Shown: piece after piece, positions 32,408 to 40,794 of the stretch | How the letters are laid out: every line of letters starts with the position of its first letter | Position numbering within the stretch: the stretch's first letter is position 1 | Origin: Blastococcus mobilis | Lineage (GTDB): Bacteria > Actinomycetota > Actinomycetes > Mycobacteriales > Geodermatophilaceae | NCBI RefSeq assembly: GCF_900188025.1 | Contig: NZ_FZNO01000021.1 | Coordinates: forward strand, 41,370-105,369 | Direction: 5' to 3' | Length of the DNA: 64,000 bases | Program-made: the position numbers and the translations under genes | The notes under the pieces: generated by a model | Database searches by the model: none | The model's input: the letters and a program-made list of their open reading frames with translations, nothing else | Told to the model about the DNA's origin: nothing

Positions 32408-32829
32408 GACATCACCGCGGACGGGACGGACTCCTTGGTCCAGCCATGGCTGGTGAGCGTCGTGACGGTCACGCGCGGCTGGAACTGGAGGGAGTCCCGG
32501 TCCATGCGGGCGGAGTAGGAGCGCCCGGCGCTGTCGGTCTCGGCGATGACGGCGGAGGTCCCGTCGTTGAAGTGGGCCGTGACCCGGTAGCCGATGACCC
32601 CAGCCGTGGTCTCGCTGGCCGGCCAGGACACCGTCGCGTCGACGTAGTGCACCGGGTGGCAGTAGGTGACCTCTGCGGACACCCAGCCGGGAGCGGCGAC
32701 GGTGCCGGTGGAGATGCCGACGGCGACGGCGGCCGAGTCGGTGAAGGTGGCCGAGGCCGGGACCGCAGGCCCGACGATGACGGTCAGGGTGAGCCCGATC
32801 AGGGCGAGGATGCGGCGGGTCGTGGTCAT
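32401..32829 (-). CDS. SipW-dependent exported protein (small TasA-like)
   Basis: 142 residues, ATG 32829 in a 4-base overlap with the signal peptidase gene. The N-terminus MTTTRRILALIGLTLTVIVG...SATFTDSAAV is a SipW-type signal: a hydrophobic helix cut just before an aTFTD sequence that starts the beta-sandwich. The mature part is a beta-rich, fibronectin-like domain (VDATVSWPASETTAGVIGYRV) with one Cys near the start and one at the C-terminus that may form a disulphide. Probably a minor fibre subunit or anchor partner of the larger protein at 33485. Confidence 0.75.
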   Translation of the reverse strand: MTTTRRILALIGLTLTVIVGPAVPASATFTDSAAVAVGISTGTVAAPGWVSAEVTYCHPVHYVDATVSWPASETTAGVIGYRVTAHFNDGTSAVIAETDSAGRSYSARMDRDSLQFQPRVTVTTLTSHGWTKESVPSAVMSC

Positions 32830-33452
32830 GCCCGTGCCTCCTCCTGCTCCGGCGTGGGCCGCCAGATGCTCAGCAGCACCCATCCGGCGAGGAGCGCCGG
32901 GGCGCCGTAGAGCAGCAGCTGGGCCACCACGGGGGCGCGCAGCGCCTGGATCACGTGGCCGAGCTCCGGGACGACGGCGCGCAGCTCGTAGGCGGTGTCG
33001 CCGTGGAGCGTGGCGACCCAGGGGTCGACCGCGGTGTTGGCGTCGCCCTTGGTCAGGACCTGGACGGCGCCGTCGGCGTCGGTCTGCACGGAGACGACCC
33101 GGTGGGTGACGAGGCTGCGGTCCTCGATGGGCTTGTGGTACGCGATCACCATGCCTTCGGTGATCTCGGACATCGCGATCGGCGTGACGACGGTGACGTC
33201 ACCCGGGTCGATCTCCGGCGACATGCTGGGGGTCAGCATCGTCATGGTGCGGTAGCCCAGCAGGTGCGGGCCGACGGCCAGGAAGAGGAACGCCAGGACG
33301 GCCAGGCCCATGACGCCGCGGACGAGCCACGGGGCGACACGGCCCATGGCGTGGCCGGCCAGGTCGGCCCAGTGGCCGACCTCGAAGCGCGGGTCTCCGG
33401 CCGGGGGCAGCGCGATGGCTGCCCCCGGGCGGACGGGGAGGGTGGCGGTCAT
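32826..33452 (-). CDS. sipW: SipW-type signal peptidase I
   Basis: 208 residues. Two membrane helices (about 44-64 and about 180-200). The catalytic Ser is Ser76 in TPSMSPEIDPGD. The second catalytic site is His117 of LVTHRVVSV rather than Lys, which marks the SipW/eukaryotic (ER) type. Box D is TKGDANTAVDPW. It processes the neighbouring TasA-like precursors. It overlaps the downstream small exported protein by 4 bases and follows the TasA/camelysin-like gene by 32 bases. Confidence 0.9.
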   Translation of the reverse strand: MTATLPVRPGAAIALPPAGDPRFEVGHWADLAGHAMGRVAPWLVRGVMGLAVLAFLFLAVGPHLLGYRTMTMLTPSMSPEIDPGDVTVVTPIAMSEITEGMVIAYHKPIEDRSLVTHRVVSVQTDADGAVQVLTKGDANTAVDPWVATLHGDTAYELRAVVPELGHVIQALRAPVVAQLLLYGAPALLAGWVLLSIWRPTPEQEEARA

Positions 33453-33484
33453 GGCGAGAGCTCCGAGTGGTCGTCAGGCCGTGA

Positions 33485-34099
33485 TCAGCGGGCGGTGCCG
33501 GTGCGCTGGGTGCCCGTGAAGGTCAGGCTCAGCGCGGCGGACTTGCCCTGGAAGGAGTCGTCGGCCCCCACCGGCAGCGAGACGGTGAACGTCAGGTAGT
33601 CCGTCCCACCCGGGGTCAGCGAGGCCGGGTTGGCCAGGGGGATGTTGTTGACCACCGGGCCGGACGCGAGCAGCTTCTCGCCGCTGGAGCAGGTGTAGGT
33701 GGGAGCGCTCGCGGTGCCGGCCTGCGTCCAGGCGACCGCGCAGGACTTGACGGCCATCTGCAAGCCGTTGGTCAGGTTGGTGGTCAGGATGCTGGGAGTG
33801 GCGTCGGTGGTGCCCAGGACAACCGAGCCCAGCGGCGAGCTGCCGCTGTTGACCAGGTTGACCGCCCGGGTCAGCGAGTCGCCGGGCAGGAAGCCCTCGG
33901 TGCTCACCGGGATCGTCGCGCCGACCGGGCCGGCGTTGATGTCGAGGGTGGCCGAGTTGATGGTCGTCTTGACCGGGGTGCTGCTGTCGGTGAAGGTGCC
34001 GAAGGTGCCCATGCCGGCGACCGCGGCAGCGGCGCCGATGACGCCGAGCGAGCCGACGACCTTGCGGGCGGTGGTGCTGTTCTTGACCGTGGTGCTCAT
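33485..34099 (-). CDS. TasA/camelysin-family SipW-dependent exported protein
   Basis: 204 residues. The signal region ARKVVGSLGVIGAAAAVAGM is followed by GTFGTFTDSSTPVKTTI, the SipW-type cleavage region of the TasA/camelysin family. The mature domain has alternating beta strands (NSATLDINAG, LVNSGSSPLGSVVL, TDYLTFTVSLPVG), which suits fibre-forming subunits. In Bacillus, TasA makes biofilm fibres. An equivalent surface fibre in this actinobacterium is inference. First gene of the sipW operon, with an 11-base tandem repeat upstream. Confidence 0.8.
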   Translation of the reverse strand: MSTTVKNSTTARKVVGSLGVIGAAAAVAGMGTFGTFTDSSTPVKTTINSATLDINAGPVGATIPVSTEGFLPGDSLTRAVNLVNSGSSPLGSVVLGTTDATPSILTTNLTNGLQMAVKSCAVAWTQAGTASAPTYTCSSGEKLLASGPVVNNIPLANPASLTPGGTDYLTFTVSLPVGADDSFQGKSAALSLTFTGTQRTGTAR

Positions 34100-34190
34100 G
34101 TCCGAGTCTCCCTGTGTCAGGTGCGTCGGCCGGTGTTGCCCGGCGACAGGGAGAACTCTGGAGGCCGTACCTCAGGGCACCCGCCAGCGT

Positions 34191-34220
34191 TCCGCAAGGA
34201 ATCCGCAAGGAATCTGCGGA
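34191..34220. repeat. 11-bp tandem repeats upstream of the TasA-like operon
   Basis: TCCGCAAGGAA at 34191-34201 is repeated exactly at 34202-34212 and then partly (TCTGCGGA) at 34213-34220. A period of 11 bases, one helical turn, is the usual layout of OmpR-family response-regulator sites. It lies 92-121 bases before the TasA-like start, a reasonable place for activation. Confidence 0.6.
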
Positions 34221-34326
34221 CCTGGCGCAGTCGCGGGGTGTTTCCCGGGTCTTGGGTCGTCGGGCTGGGCGTCAGCGGGTGCCGACCGGCCTGCCGGCCG
34301 GCCCAGGGCGGATCGTGCGGGCAGGA

Positions 34327-36138
34327 TCAGGCGGCGGCGCGGGGCAGCGTCAGCGTGAAGGTCGTGCCCGCACCCTCGGCGCTGACGAGGTCGAGCGTGC
34401 CGCCGTGGGCGGTGGTGATGGCCTTGGTGATGGCCAGGCCGAGTCCCACACCCGGGACGGCGTTGCGCTGAGCGGTGGACGAGCGGAAGAAGCGGGTGAA
34501 GAGCTTGCCCTGCTCCCCGGTCGGGATGCCCATGCCGGTGTCGCTGACGGCCAGTTGCGCCACCGGGGCCGAGCCGGGACGCTCGTCGGCGCTCACCGTC
34601 CCGTCGGCGGTGGCCCACGCGGTGCGCAGCGACAGGGTCACCCGGCCACCGGACGGCGTGAACTTCACGGCGTTGGACACCAGGTTGTCGCACGCCTGAC
34701 CGAGTCGGACGGCGTCGCCAGGGACGACGAGACCCTCTTCGGGGACGTCGAGGACGACCTGGACGCCGGCGGCCGCGGCGGTGACCCGTACGCTCTCCTC
34801 GGCCGAGCGCAGGACGTCGGTCAGGTCGACGTCCCGCGGCTCCAGGCTGAAGCGCCCGGCGTCGACCTGCGCGGTGAACAGCAGGTCCCCGACGAGGCGG
34901 AGCAGCCGGTCGGCGTTGCGCTCGACCGTGGTCAGGTACGCGCGCTGCTCGTCGGTGAGGGGCTGGTCCTCGTCCTCCAGGACCAGTTCGAGGTAGCCGA
35001 GGATCGACGTGAGCGGAGTGCGCAGCTCGTGGCTGATCAGGCTGACGAACTGGTCCTTCATCCGCTCGGTGGCCCGTGCCTCGGTCATGTCGGTGCCCAC
35101 GAAGTTCCAGCCGGCGTGGACGCCACGGTCGTCGGTGCGCGGGGTCACGGCCACGGAGACGATCCGCTGCTGCCCGTCAGCGGCGAGATAGGTCCAGTCG
35201 CGGACGTCGCTGCCGTGCTCCTGTGCGGCATGCACGAGGGCGGCCAGACCGCTCGCCGGGCCGGTCGCGATGTCGAGGCTCTGCGCCTCCGCCTCCAGCT
35301 CCTCGGGCAAGTGGAACTCGACGATCGAGCGCTTGCGGACGACGTCCGGTCGCGGCAGCCCGAGCATCTTCTCGGCCCCGGGGTTCCAGACGCGGATGAC
35401 GCCGTCCCGATCGGTGCCGATGATCGACTGCTCGGTGACCGCGTCGATGACGCTGGTCATGGTCTGCGCGCGGGCGGCGAGCATGCGGGTGGCCAGATCG
35501 AGCTCGTCGGCGCGGGTCTGCACCTGGGTCAGCAGTGCTGCCCGCTCCTCGCGCAGCTGGTCGGTCTCCGTCGTCCGTGCGCCGAGCGTGCGGGTGGTCT
35601 CGTTGACCGCCAGCCCGCCGACGGCGACCGCCAGCGGCCCCAGCAGCAGACTGCCGGGGAGGACGCCACCGGCGGCCATTCCGGAGGTCAGCAGGTCCGG
35701 GACCGCCAGGACGGCGGCCGTGCCGAGCGCGGCGACGACCACGCCACGACGCCCGGGGGCGGCACAGAGCGCCAGCACCGGCCCGAGGAGGAGGAAGAGC
35801 ACGGCGGCGCTACCGGTGCCCGCGGACAGGAGGCCGATGGCGGCGAGCTGGGTCAGCGGCACGACCATTGCGCCGTCACCGGCGAAGGACGGGCGGGCGA
35901 CCAGGCGGGCCACCGCCGTGGCCAGGAACGCCGTCGTCAGCCCGGCGAGGACCAGTTCGCTGTCGGTGACCGGGAGCGCGCCGCCGGCCAGGAGGACCGC
36001 GGCCCCGGCGAACATGGCTGCGGACGGCAGCGCGTTCTGCAGCACCGACGCCGGATACGGGACGGCGGCGCGTACCCCCGCGGGACGGGTGCGCCGAGCC
36101 GGCCGCAGAACGCCGGCGCGTACCCCCGCGGTCGTCAT
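34327..36138 (-). CDS. PAS-domain membrane sensor histidine kinase
   Basis: 603 residues, ATG 36138 overlapping the receiver gene by 4 bases. About seven hydrophobic segments fill the first 180 residues, then a short coiled coil, then a PAS domain (VIDAVTEQSIIGTDRDGVIRVW, NPGAEKML). The HisKA H-box is SLISHELRTPLTSILGYLEL. The HATPase has N box CDNLVSNAVKFTP, G1 VSDTGMGIP and G2 VGLGLAITKAI. All catalytic residues are present. A 17-base sequence is repeated in the first codons (36067-36083 and 36115-36131), giving a duplicated AGVRA segment. Paired with the receiver at 36135. Confidence 0.93.
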   Translation of the reverse strand: MTTAGVRAGVLRPARRTRPAGVRAAVPYPASVLQNALPSAAMFAGAAVLLAGGALPVTDSELVLAGLTTAFLATAVARLVARPSFAGDGAMVVPLTQLAAIGLLSAGTGSAAVLFLLLGPVLALCAAPGRRGVVVAALGTAAVLAVPDLLTSGMAAGGVLPGSLLLGPLAVAVGGLAVNETTRTLGARTTETDQLREERAALLTQVQTRADELDLATRMLAARAQTMTSVIDAVTEQSIIGTDRDGVIRVWNPGAEKMLGLPRPDVVRKRSIVEFHLPEELEAEAQSLDIATGPASGLAALVHAAQEHGSDVRDWTYLAADGQQRIVSVAVTPRTDDRGVHAGWNFVGTDMTEARATERMKDQFVSLISHELRTPLTSILGYLELVLEDEDQPLTDEQRAYLTTVERNADRLLRLVGDLLFTAQVDAGRFSLEPRDVDLTDVLRSAEESVRVTAAAAGVQVVLDVPEEGLVVPGDAVRLGQACDNLVSNAVKFTPSGGRVTLSLRTAWATADGTVSADERPGSAPVAQLAVSDTGMGIPTGEQGKLFTRFFRSSTAQRNAVPGVGLGLAITKAITTAHGGTLDLVSAEGAGTTFTLTLPRAAA

Positions 36139-36563
36139 GCGGGTTGCCTGGCCGCGAGCGCACGGACCTGGTGCACCAGCCCGGCAACCGCGAACGGCTT
36201 GGCGAGGTAGGCGTCGGCGCCGGCGGACAGACCCCGGGCGACGTCGTCCAGGGACGCGCCGGCGGACAGCAGCAGGATGCGGATGCCCGCGGTGGCGGGG
36301 TCCTCCCGGAGGGCGGTGCACACCTCGAGGCCGGTGGTCCCGGGCATGGACACGTCGAGCACGGCCAGATCGGGCACGTCGGCGCGTGCGGCCGCCAGCG
36401 CGGTGTTCCCGTCGGCCACCGAGCCGGTGACCGTGCAGCCGGCCTTGGTGACCGCGAGGCACACCAGCGCGCGGATGTCGTCCTCGTCGTCGGCGACGAG
36501 CACCCGGACGGACGGCGAGACCGCCGTCGCCGGCGGGACGAGAACGGACACGGCCTCGTCCAC
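36135..36563 (-). CDS. Single-domain response regulator (CheY-like receiver)
   Basis: 142 residues, GTG start. Receiver only: acidic pair D25/D26 (VLVADDEDD), phospho-acceptor D70 (LAVLDVSMPG), LLLSAGA and K of AYLAKPFAVAGLV. No output domain, so it must pass phosphate on or act by protein binding. It overlaps the kinase gene by 4 bases. The Rec-Hpt protein encoded 4 kb away could be the next step of the relay (kinase, receiver, Hpt, OmpR-type regulator). Confidence 0.9.
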   Translation of the reverse strand: MDEAVSVLVPPATAVSPSVRVLVADDEDDIRALVCLAVTKAGCTVTGSVADGNTALAAARADVPDLAVLDVSMPGTTGLEVCTALREDPATAGIRILLLSAGASLDDVARGLSAGADAYLAKPFAVAGLVHQVRALAARQPA

Positions 36564-36725
36564 GGGCGGAGCTCCTGTCGGTCAGGCGACCCCCCGGGGG
36601 AGTCGAGTGGCGTCGTCACGACGGACAACGGCCTCCTGAGCAGGGGCCTGCAGGCTGCGGCGCCCTGCCTCACCCCGTGGGGTGAGCAGCCGCGCGTACG
36701 GCGGATGGGCGGCGGCGGACAGCAC

Positions 36726-36757
36726 TGCGCCCCGCCGGGAGAACCCGGCGGGGCGCA
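36726..36757 (-). terminator. Hairpin terminator after the DUF3618 gene
   Basis: A 14-base near-perfect stem (36726-36739 with 36744-36757) and a 4-base loop lie 33 bases past the stop of the leftward DUF3618 gene. It separates that unit from the receiver/kinase operon. Confidence 0.8.
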
Positions 36758-36789
36758 GGCGTACTGGGCGGGTCAGGCGGACCCACGGT

Positions 36790-37458
36790 TCACGAGCCGG
36801 ATGCCTGGCTCTGCACCGTCTGCTTGGACTGCTGGGCCTGGCCCTGCACGTCCGCGGCAGCGGACCTGCCTTCTTCGGTCACCGTGGTGGCGGCGTCCTG
36901 AGCGGTGGACTTCACGGAGTCCACGGCCTGCTGCGCGGCCGGCTTGAGCTGGTCGCCGATCTCCTGGGCCGCCTGCTTGGCCGGCTCCAGGAGGGCGTCC
37001 TTGTTCTCCCTGATCGTGCTCTCGGCCTGCTGGGCCAGCTGCTTCTCCTTCTCCGAGGCCGGCAGAAGGCTCGAGACGAGCCAGCCGACACCGAAGGCGA
37101 TGAGGCCTGCGGCCAGCGGGTTGCCCTGGGCCTGCCGGACGATGGTGTCCGGGGCCTGCTGGACGGCGCCGACCGCGGACGACGCCGCGCTCTGCACCGA
37201 GTCCGCCGCGCTGGACGCGGCACCCTGCACGGAGCCGGCCGCGTTCGAGGCCATGCCCTGCGCCTGCGAGGTCGTGTCCTGGGCACTGCCCATGACCTTC
37301 TCCCTGATGCTGCTCATACGGCCCTTGGCAGCGGTCACGCGACGGTCCACGACGCGCGCCGGGTTCACCTTCTCGTTGAGGGCGTCGACGTCGTAGCTGA
37401 GCTCGCGCCGGGTGTCCTCGATCTGCCGCCGGATGACGTCCGGGTCACTGCTGGTCAT
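36790..37458 (-). CDS. DUF3618 membrane protein
   Basis: 222 residues. The N-terminal DUF3618 motif is DPDVIRRQIEDTRRELSYDVDALNEKV. A long Ala/Ser/Gln-rich amphipathic stretch, typical of LEA-like or apolipoprotein-like helices, leads to one membrane helix (NPLAAGLIAFGVGWLVSSLLP). A second Gln/Ala/Lys-rich helix follows (residues 140-222). This family regularly sits next to holin-X genes in actinobacteria and is tied to envelope or desiccation stress. Function not established. Last of three leftward genes; a terminator follows. Confidence 0.85.
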   Translation of the reverse strand: MTSSDPDVIRRQIEDTRRELSYDVDALNEKVNPARVVDRRVTAAKGRMSSIREKVMGSAQDTTSQAQGMASNAAGSVQGAASSAADSVQSAASSAVGAVQQAPDTIVRQAQGNPLAAGLIAFGVGWLVSSLLPASEKEKQLAQQAESTIRENKDALLEPAKQAAQEIGDQLKPAAQQAVDSVKSTAQDAATTVTEEGRSAAADVQGQAQQSKQTVQSQASGS

Positions 37459-37503
37459 GTCTATCGGCTCCTGCCGTTTCGAGATAAGTCAGTGGTCGGG
37501 TGG

Positions 37504-38025
37504 TCAGTTGGGCTTGAGGGCGCCGGGAACCTGCTGGAGGGTGTCGACGGTGCGCTCCGGCTTGGGATTCACCTGCTGGAACTTCTTCCGGCCCATCACG
37601 AAGGCCACCGCGCCGACGATGCCCCAGAGGACCGCCACGATGAGCGCGGCGAGGCCGATGTCCATGACGTTGGCCAGCGCCCACCACAGGGCGAAGGAGA
37701 GGAACATCAGGACCATGTAGCCGGCGAAGCCCGCGGCGCCGAACATGCCGGCGCCCTGGCCGGCCTTCTTCGCCTCGGCCTTGACCTCCACCTTGGCCAG
37801 CTCGAGCTCCTGGCGCATCAGGGTGGAGAGATCCTTGGTGACCTCACCGATCAGCTGGCCGACCGAGGTGCCCTCGACGTCGGGACGGCCGGCGTCGGTG
37901 GTCGGCGTGCCCATCTCGCCGCTGTAGTCGGCGGCGTAGTTCTGCTGGGTCGTCGGGGTCGGGTCCGGCGGCGCGTAGCCCTGGGGGGCTCCGGCGGCGG
38001 AGGCCCCGGAGTACGGGGTGCTCAT
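37504..38025 (-). CDS. Actinobacterial holin-X (phage-holin-like) membrane protein
   Basis: 173 residues. A Pro/Gln/Ala-rich first 50 residues are followed by VGQLIGEVTKDLSTLMRQEL (holin-X start), ELAKVEVKAEAKKAG, and two membrane helices (FAGYMVLMFLSFALWWALA, and LIVAVLWGIVGAVAFVMG). The family name comes from similarity to holins, but these are chromosomal envelope proteins and no phage gene is near. It lies between a low-complexity protein gene and DUF3618 in one transcript. Confidence 0.88.
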   Translation of the reverse strand: MSTPYSGASAAGAPQGYAPPDPTPTTQQNYAADYSGEMGTPTTDAGRPDVEGTSVGQLIGEVTKDLSTLMRQELELAKVEVKAEAKKAGQGAGMFGAAGFAGYMVLMFLSFALWWALANVMDIGLAALIVAVLWGIVGAVAFVMGRKKFQQVNPKPERTVDTLQQVPGALKPN

Positions 38026-38028
38026 CGA

Positions 38029-38841
38029 TCAGCCCACCCCACCGGAACGCCGCGCCGGGTCGTCCCAGCCGGCCGGGGTCGCCGGCGGCACCATGCTGCC
38101 CTCGGGCGGCACCGTGCCGTACGGCGGAGGCGGCAGCGGGGTGCCACCGGTGGTCGTGCCGGTGCCGGTGCCCGTGCCCGTGCCGGCGTAGGTCTCCGTA
38201 CCGGTGTAGGTGCCCGTCGCCGGGTAGTCGGAGTAGGTGGGGGCCTGGTCCACGTAGTTCGACTGGCCGGAGTGCCCACCGGTGGACGGCGTGTCGCTGT
38301 GGGCGGCCTTGACGCCGCTGGTCAGCCGGCCGGCGAGCACGCCGGCAGCGGCGGCGCCCAGCAGGAACAGGCCGGGCCTGCGGCGGGCGAAGCGGCGGAC
38401 CTCGTCCAGGAGCTCGGCCGGCTCCCGGTTCTGCAGCATGGTCGCGAAGTTCTCGACCGAGCTCGACGCCTGCTGGAGCAGGTCACGGGCCGGGCCGGGG
38501 GCCCCCTCGCTGCTGCCGTCGGCCAGTGCGCGCAGCTCCTGCGCGATCGAGGACAGGCTCTGTCCGGCCTTCTGCTGCTGGGAGACGACCTGGTTCTTGA
38601 CCTGGCTGCGGCCCTGGTCGAGCAGGTCCCTGGCCTGGCGCTGCGTCTCGTACGCAACTTCCTTGGCCTGGTCGGTCGCGACGGACGCGACCTGGCTCCC
38701 GGCCTGGGTGGCGGTCTGCCCGACGTTCTTGGCCTCGCCCATTGCGACATCCTTGGTGCCCTGGGCGCGCTCGGTGCTCGACTGGGAACCCGACCCCGCG
38801 GTGGCGGGGGGCGGGAGTGGGGCGTCGATGGAGTGAGTCAT
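38029..38841 (-). CDS. Low-complexity helical membrane-associated protein
   Basis: 270 residues; ATG 38841 has GGAGG five bases upstream. Residues about 30-150 are Gln/Ala/Lys/Glu-rich repeats of LEA-like helix (TKDVAMGEAKNVGQTATQAG, ATDQAKEVAYETQRQARDLL). A short membrane segment (GLFLLGAAAAGVLAGRL) is next. The tail is Gly/Thr/Tyr/Pro-rich with a (GT)n run around residue 225, followed by prolines. Related proteins occur upstream of holin-X genes in Geodermatophilaceae-like genomes. A protective (desiccation) role is inference from composition. Confidence 0.75.
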   Translation of the reverse strand: MTHSIDAPLPPPATAGSGSQSSTERAQGTKDVAMGEAKNVGQTATQAGSQVASVATDQAKEVAYETQRQARDLLDQGRSQVKNQVVSQQQKAGQSLSSIAQELRALADGSSEGAPGPARDLLQQASSSVENFATMLQNREPAELLDEVRRFARRRPGLFLLGAAAAGVLAGRLTSGVKAAHSDTPSTGGHSGQSNYVDQAPTYSDYPATGTYTGTETYAGTGTGTGTGTTTGGTPLPPPPYGTVPPEGSMVPPATPAGWDDPARRSGGVG

Positions 38842-39082
38842 CGGTCCTCCTCGGCATGGATCGTGGTCGGATGAGGCGCTACCCCGGAGCCGTGCGGCCA
38901 CACCTGCCGATGTCGGCGAAGCGGGCGTAAACAGCGGCTTTCCACCCGGCGCATCCATGCGTCACGGGCGGGCGGAAGACAGTTGGCGGCACGGCGGGGC
39001 GCCGCGCCGATCCCTGTCCCGTGGGGAGCGCCGCAGACCCCCGGTACCCGGCCCACCCCGTGATCGAAACGGAACTGCCTGA

Positions 39083-39877
39083 TCAGCCTGCCCACTCGAA
39101 GCGCGGGGGCCGGCGTCCGGCGAAGGCCGCCACCCCCTCGGCGAGCTCACCCGCAGTGATCGTCTCCCGGTACCAGCGCGCCACGACGCCCTCTCCGTCG
39201 CCCCCGGCGGTGAGGTCGGCGACCACCTCCTTGGTGGCCCGCTGCGACAGGGCCGACCTGCTGGCCAGGACGTCGGCGAACCGCCGGACCTCGGTCCGGA
39301 GTTCCTCGGCGTCCACGACCCGGTCCACGAGGCCCGCCCGCAGCGCGGTCGGGGCGTCGATCAGCTCGCCGCTGAACAACAGGTACTTCGTCATCGACGG
39401 CCCGACGAGATCGATCAGCGCCTTGGTGGACGACGGTGTGTAGACGATGCCCACCTTGGCGGGCGTGACCCCGAAGACGGCGGTCGGATCGGCGAACCGC
39501 AGGTCGCAGGAGGCGGCGATCTCGACGCCGCCGCCGATGCAGTGCCCACGGATCATCGCCACGGTGGGCTTCGGGAAGTCCCGCAGGGCCGCCTGCGCGG
39601 CCAGGTTGTCACGGCGGACGTCGGCCATGGGGTCGTCGGGGTCGGGGCCGCCGAGGAGGTCGGAGATGTCGGCCCCGGCGCAGAAGCTGGGGCCGGCACC
39701 GGTGACGACGAGGACGCGGACGGCAGGATCGTCGGCCAGGGTGGCGAGGACGCCGGGCAGCGCCGCCCACATCGCCGCCGTCATGGCGTTGCGCTTCTCC
39801 GGCCGGTCGATGGTCAGCACGGCGACGTGGCCGTCCCGGGAGACGGCGAGCGGGACGTCGGTGGTGGGCCGGCCCAT
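39083..39877 (-). CDS. Enoyl-CoA hydratase/isomerase family protein
   Basis: 264 residues; TGATG overlap with the metallopeptidase gene. Crotonase fold: GPSFCAGADISDLLGG (first oxyanion-hole segment), PTVAMIRGHCIGGGVEIAASCDLR (second), FGVTPAKVGIVYTPSSTKAL. At the catalytic Glu positions of hydratases it has other residues (T/S in YTPSS), so it may be an isomerase or hydrolase-like member rather than a true hydratase. Fatty-acid or amino-acid breakdown is likely. Confidence 0.88.
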   Translation of the reverse strand: MGRPTTDVPLAVSRDGHVAVLTIDRPEKRNAMTAAMWAALPGVLATLADDPAVRVLVVTGAGPSFCAGADISDLLGGPDPDDPMADVRRDNLAAQAALRDFPKPTVAMIRGHCIGGGVEIAASCDLRFADPTAVFGVTPAKVGIVYTPSSTKALIDLVGPSMTKYLLFSGELIDAPTALRAGLVDRVVDAEELRTEVRRFADVLASRSALSQRATKEVVADLTAGGDGEGVVARWYRETITAGELAEGVAAFAGRRPPRFEWAG

Positions 39878-40794
39878 CAGCCCAGGTCCTCCGTGGTGAA
39901 GGTGTCGCACTGCCGGGGATCGCCGGTCTCGTAGCCGGTCATGAACCACTTCTGCCGCTGCTCGGACGAGCCATGGGTGAACGCGTCCTGGTCCACCCGG
40001 CCGGTGCCGAGGTTCTGCTGGATGAAGTCGTCCCCGATGCGGCCGGCCGCATCCAGCGCGCGGTCGATGTCCTCCTGGGTGATCTCGGCGATCAGCGGCT
40101 CCCCGGACTCGTCCGGCACCGTCTCCGCATGGTGGGCCCAGGCGCCGGCGTAGCAGTCCGCCTGCAGCTCGAGGCGGACCGTGCCGCTCCGCGGGCCGCT
40201 CTCCCCGGGGCTCACCTGCCGGTTGGTCCCCAGCAGGTTCTGGACGTGGTGGCCGTACTCGTGGGCGATCACGTAGGCGTTGACGAACAGTCCCCCCTGC
40301 GCGCCGAACTGGCTCTGCAGCTGGTCGAAGAAGCTCAGGTCGATGTAGACGAGCTGATCGGCCGGGCAGTAGAAGGGCCCCGATCCGCTGGAGGCCGCGC
40401 CGCAGCTGGTCTGCACCGAGCCGGAGAAGAAGACGGTGTCCGTCGGCACGTAGTCGGCGCCGAGCGTCCGTGTCCAGTAGTCCTGGATCGAGTCGACGTC
40501 GGCGGCCACGGCGCAGTCCACGGAGTCGTTGGCGGCGCCGCTGTCGGAGCAGCTGGCCTCGAGCTGGCTGTTGTCGGCGGTCTCGCCGGCGGCGAGGCCA
40601 CCGAGCCCGCCGAGTGCCGCGCCGGTCCCGCCGTCCCCACCTCCGAGGACCTGGAACAGGACGACGATGACCAGTCCCACCAGCCCCAGCCCACCGCCTC
40701 CGACGGCGACCCCGCGACCACCACCGAGGCCACCGCGTCCGCGACGGTCCTGGATGCTCGACAGGTCGACGTTCCCGCCTTCGCGGTACCTCAT
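39877..40794 (-). CDS. YpfJ-family neutral zinc metallopeptidase
   Basis: 305 residues. Gly-rich N-terminus, one membrane helix (LGLVGLVIVVLFQVL), then the YpfJ peptidase domain. Zinc site AYVIAHEYGHHVQN (HExxH) with downstream Glu in RLELQADCYAGAWAHHAE as third ligand. Cys pairs may form disulphides outside the membrane. A secreted-side, membrane-tethered protease of unknown substrate. ATGA overlap with the small upstream gene and TGATG overlap with the hydratase gene downstream. Confidence 0.9.
   Translation of the reverse strand: MRYREGGNVDLSSIQDRRGRGGLGGGRGVAVGGGGLGLVGLVIVVLFQVLGGGDGGTGAALGGLGGLAAGETADNSQLEASCSDSGAANDSVDCAVAADVDSIQDYWTRTLGADYVPTDTVFFSGSVQTSCGAASSGSGPFYCPADQLVYIDLSFFDQLQSQFGAQGGLFVNAYVIAHEYGHHVQNLLGTNRQVSPGESGPRSGTVRLELQADCYAGAWAHHAETVPDESGEPLIAEITQEDIDRALDAAGRIGDDFIQQNLGTGRVDQDAFTHGSSEQRQKWFMTGYETGDPRQCDTFTTEDLG

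Noticed and set aside
36067..36131. 17-bp direct repeat as a mobile or regulatory element
   Set aside because: It lies inside the coding start of the histidine kinase and simply encodes a repeated AGVRA-like segment.
37504..38025. Holin-like gene as sign of a prophage
   Set aside because: Holin-X proteins are chromosomal in actinobacteria and no phage structural, lysis or integration gene is near.
38842..38950. SigB-like promoter (GTTT ... GGGTA) before the low-complexity stress gene
   Set aside because: GTTT and GGGTAG occur on the minus strand but are about 45 bases apart, far from the 14-17 spacing required.
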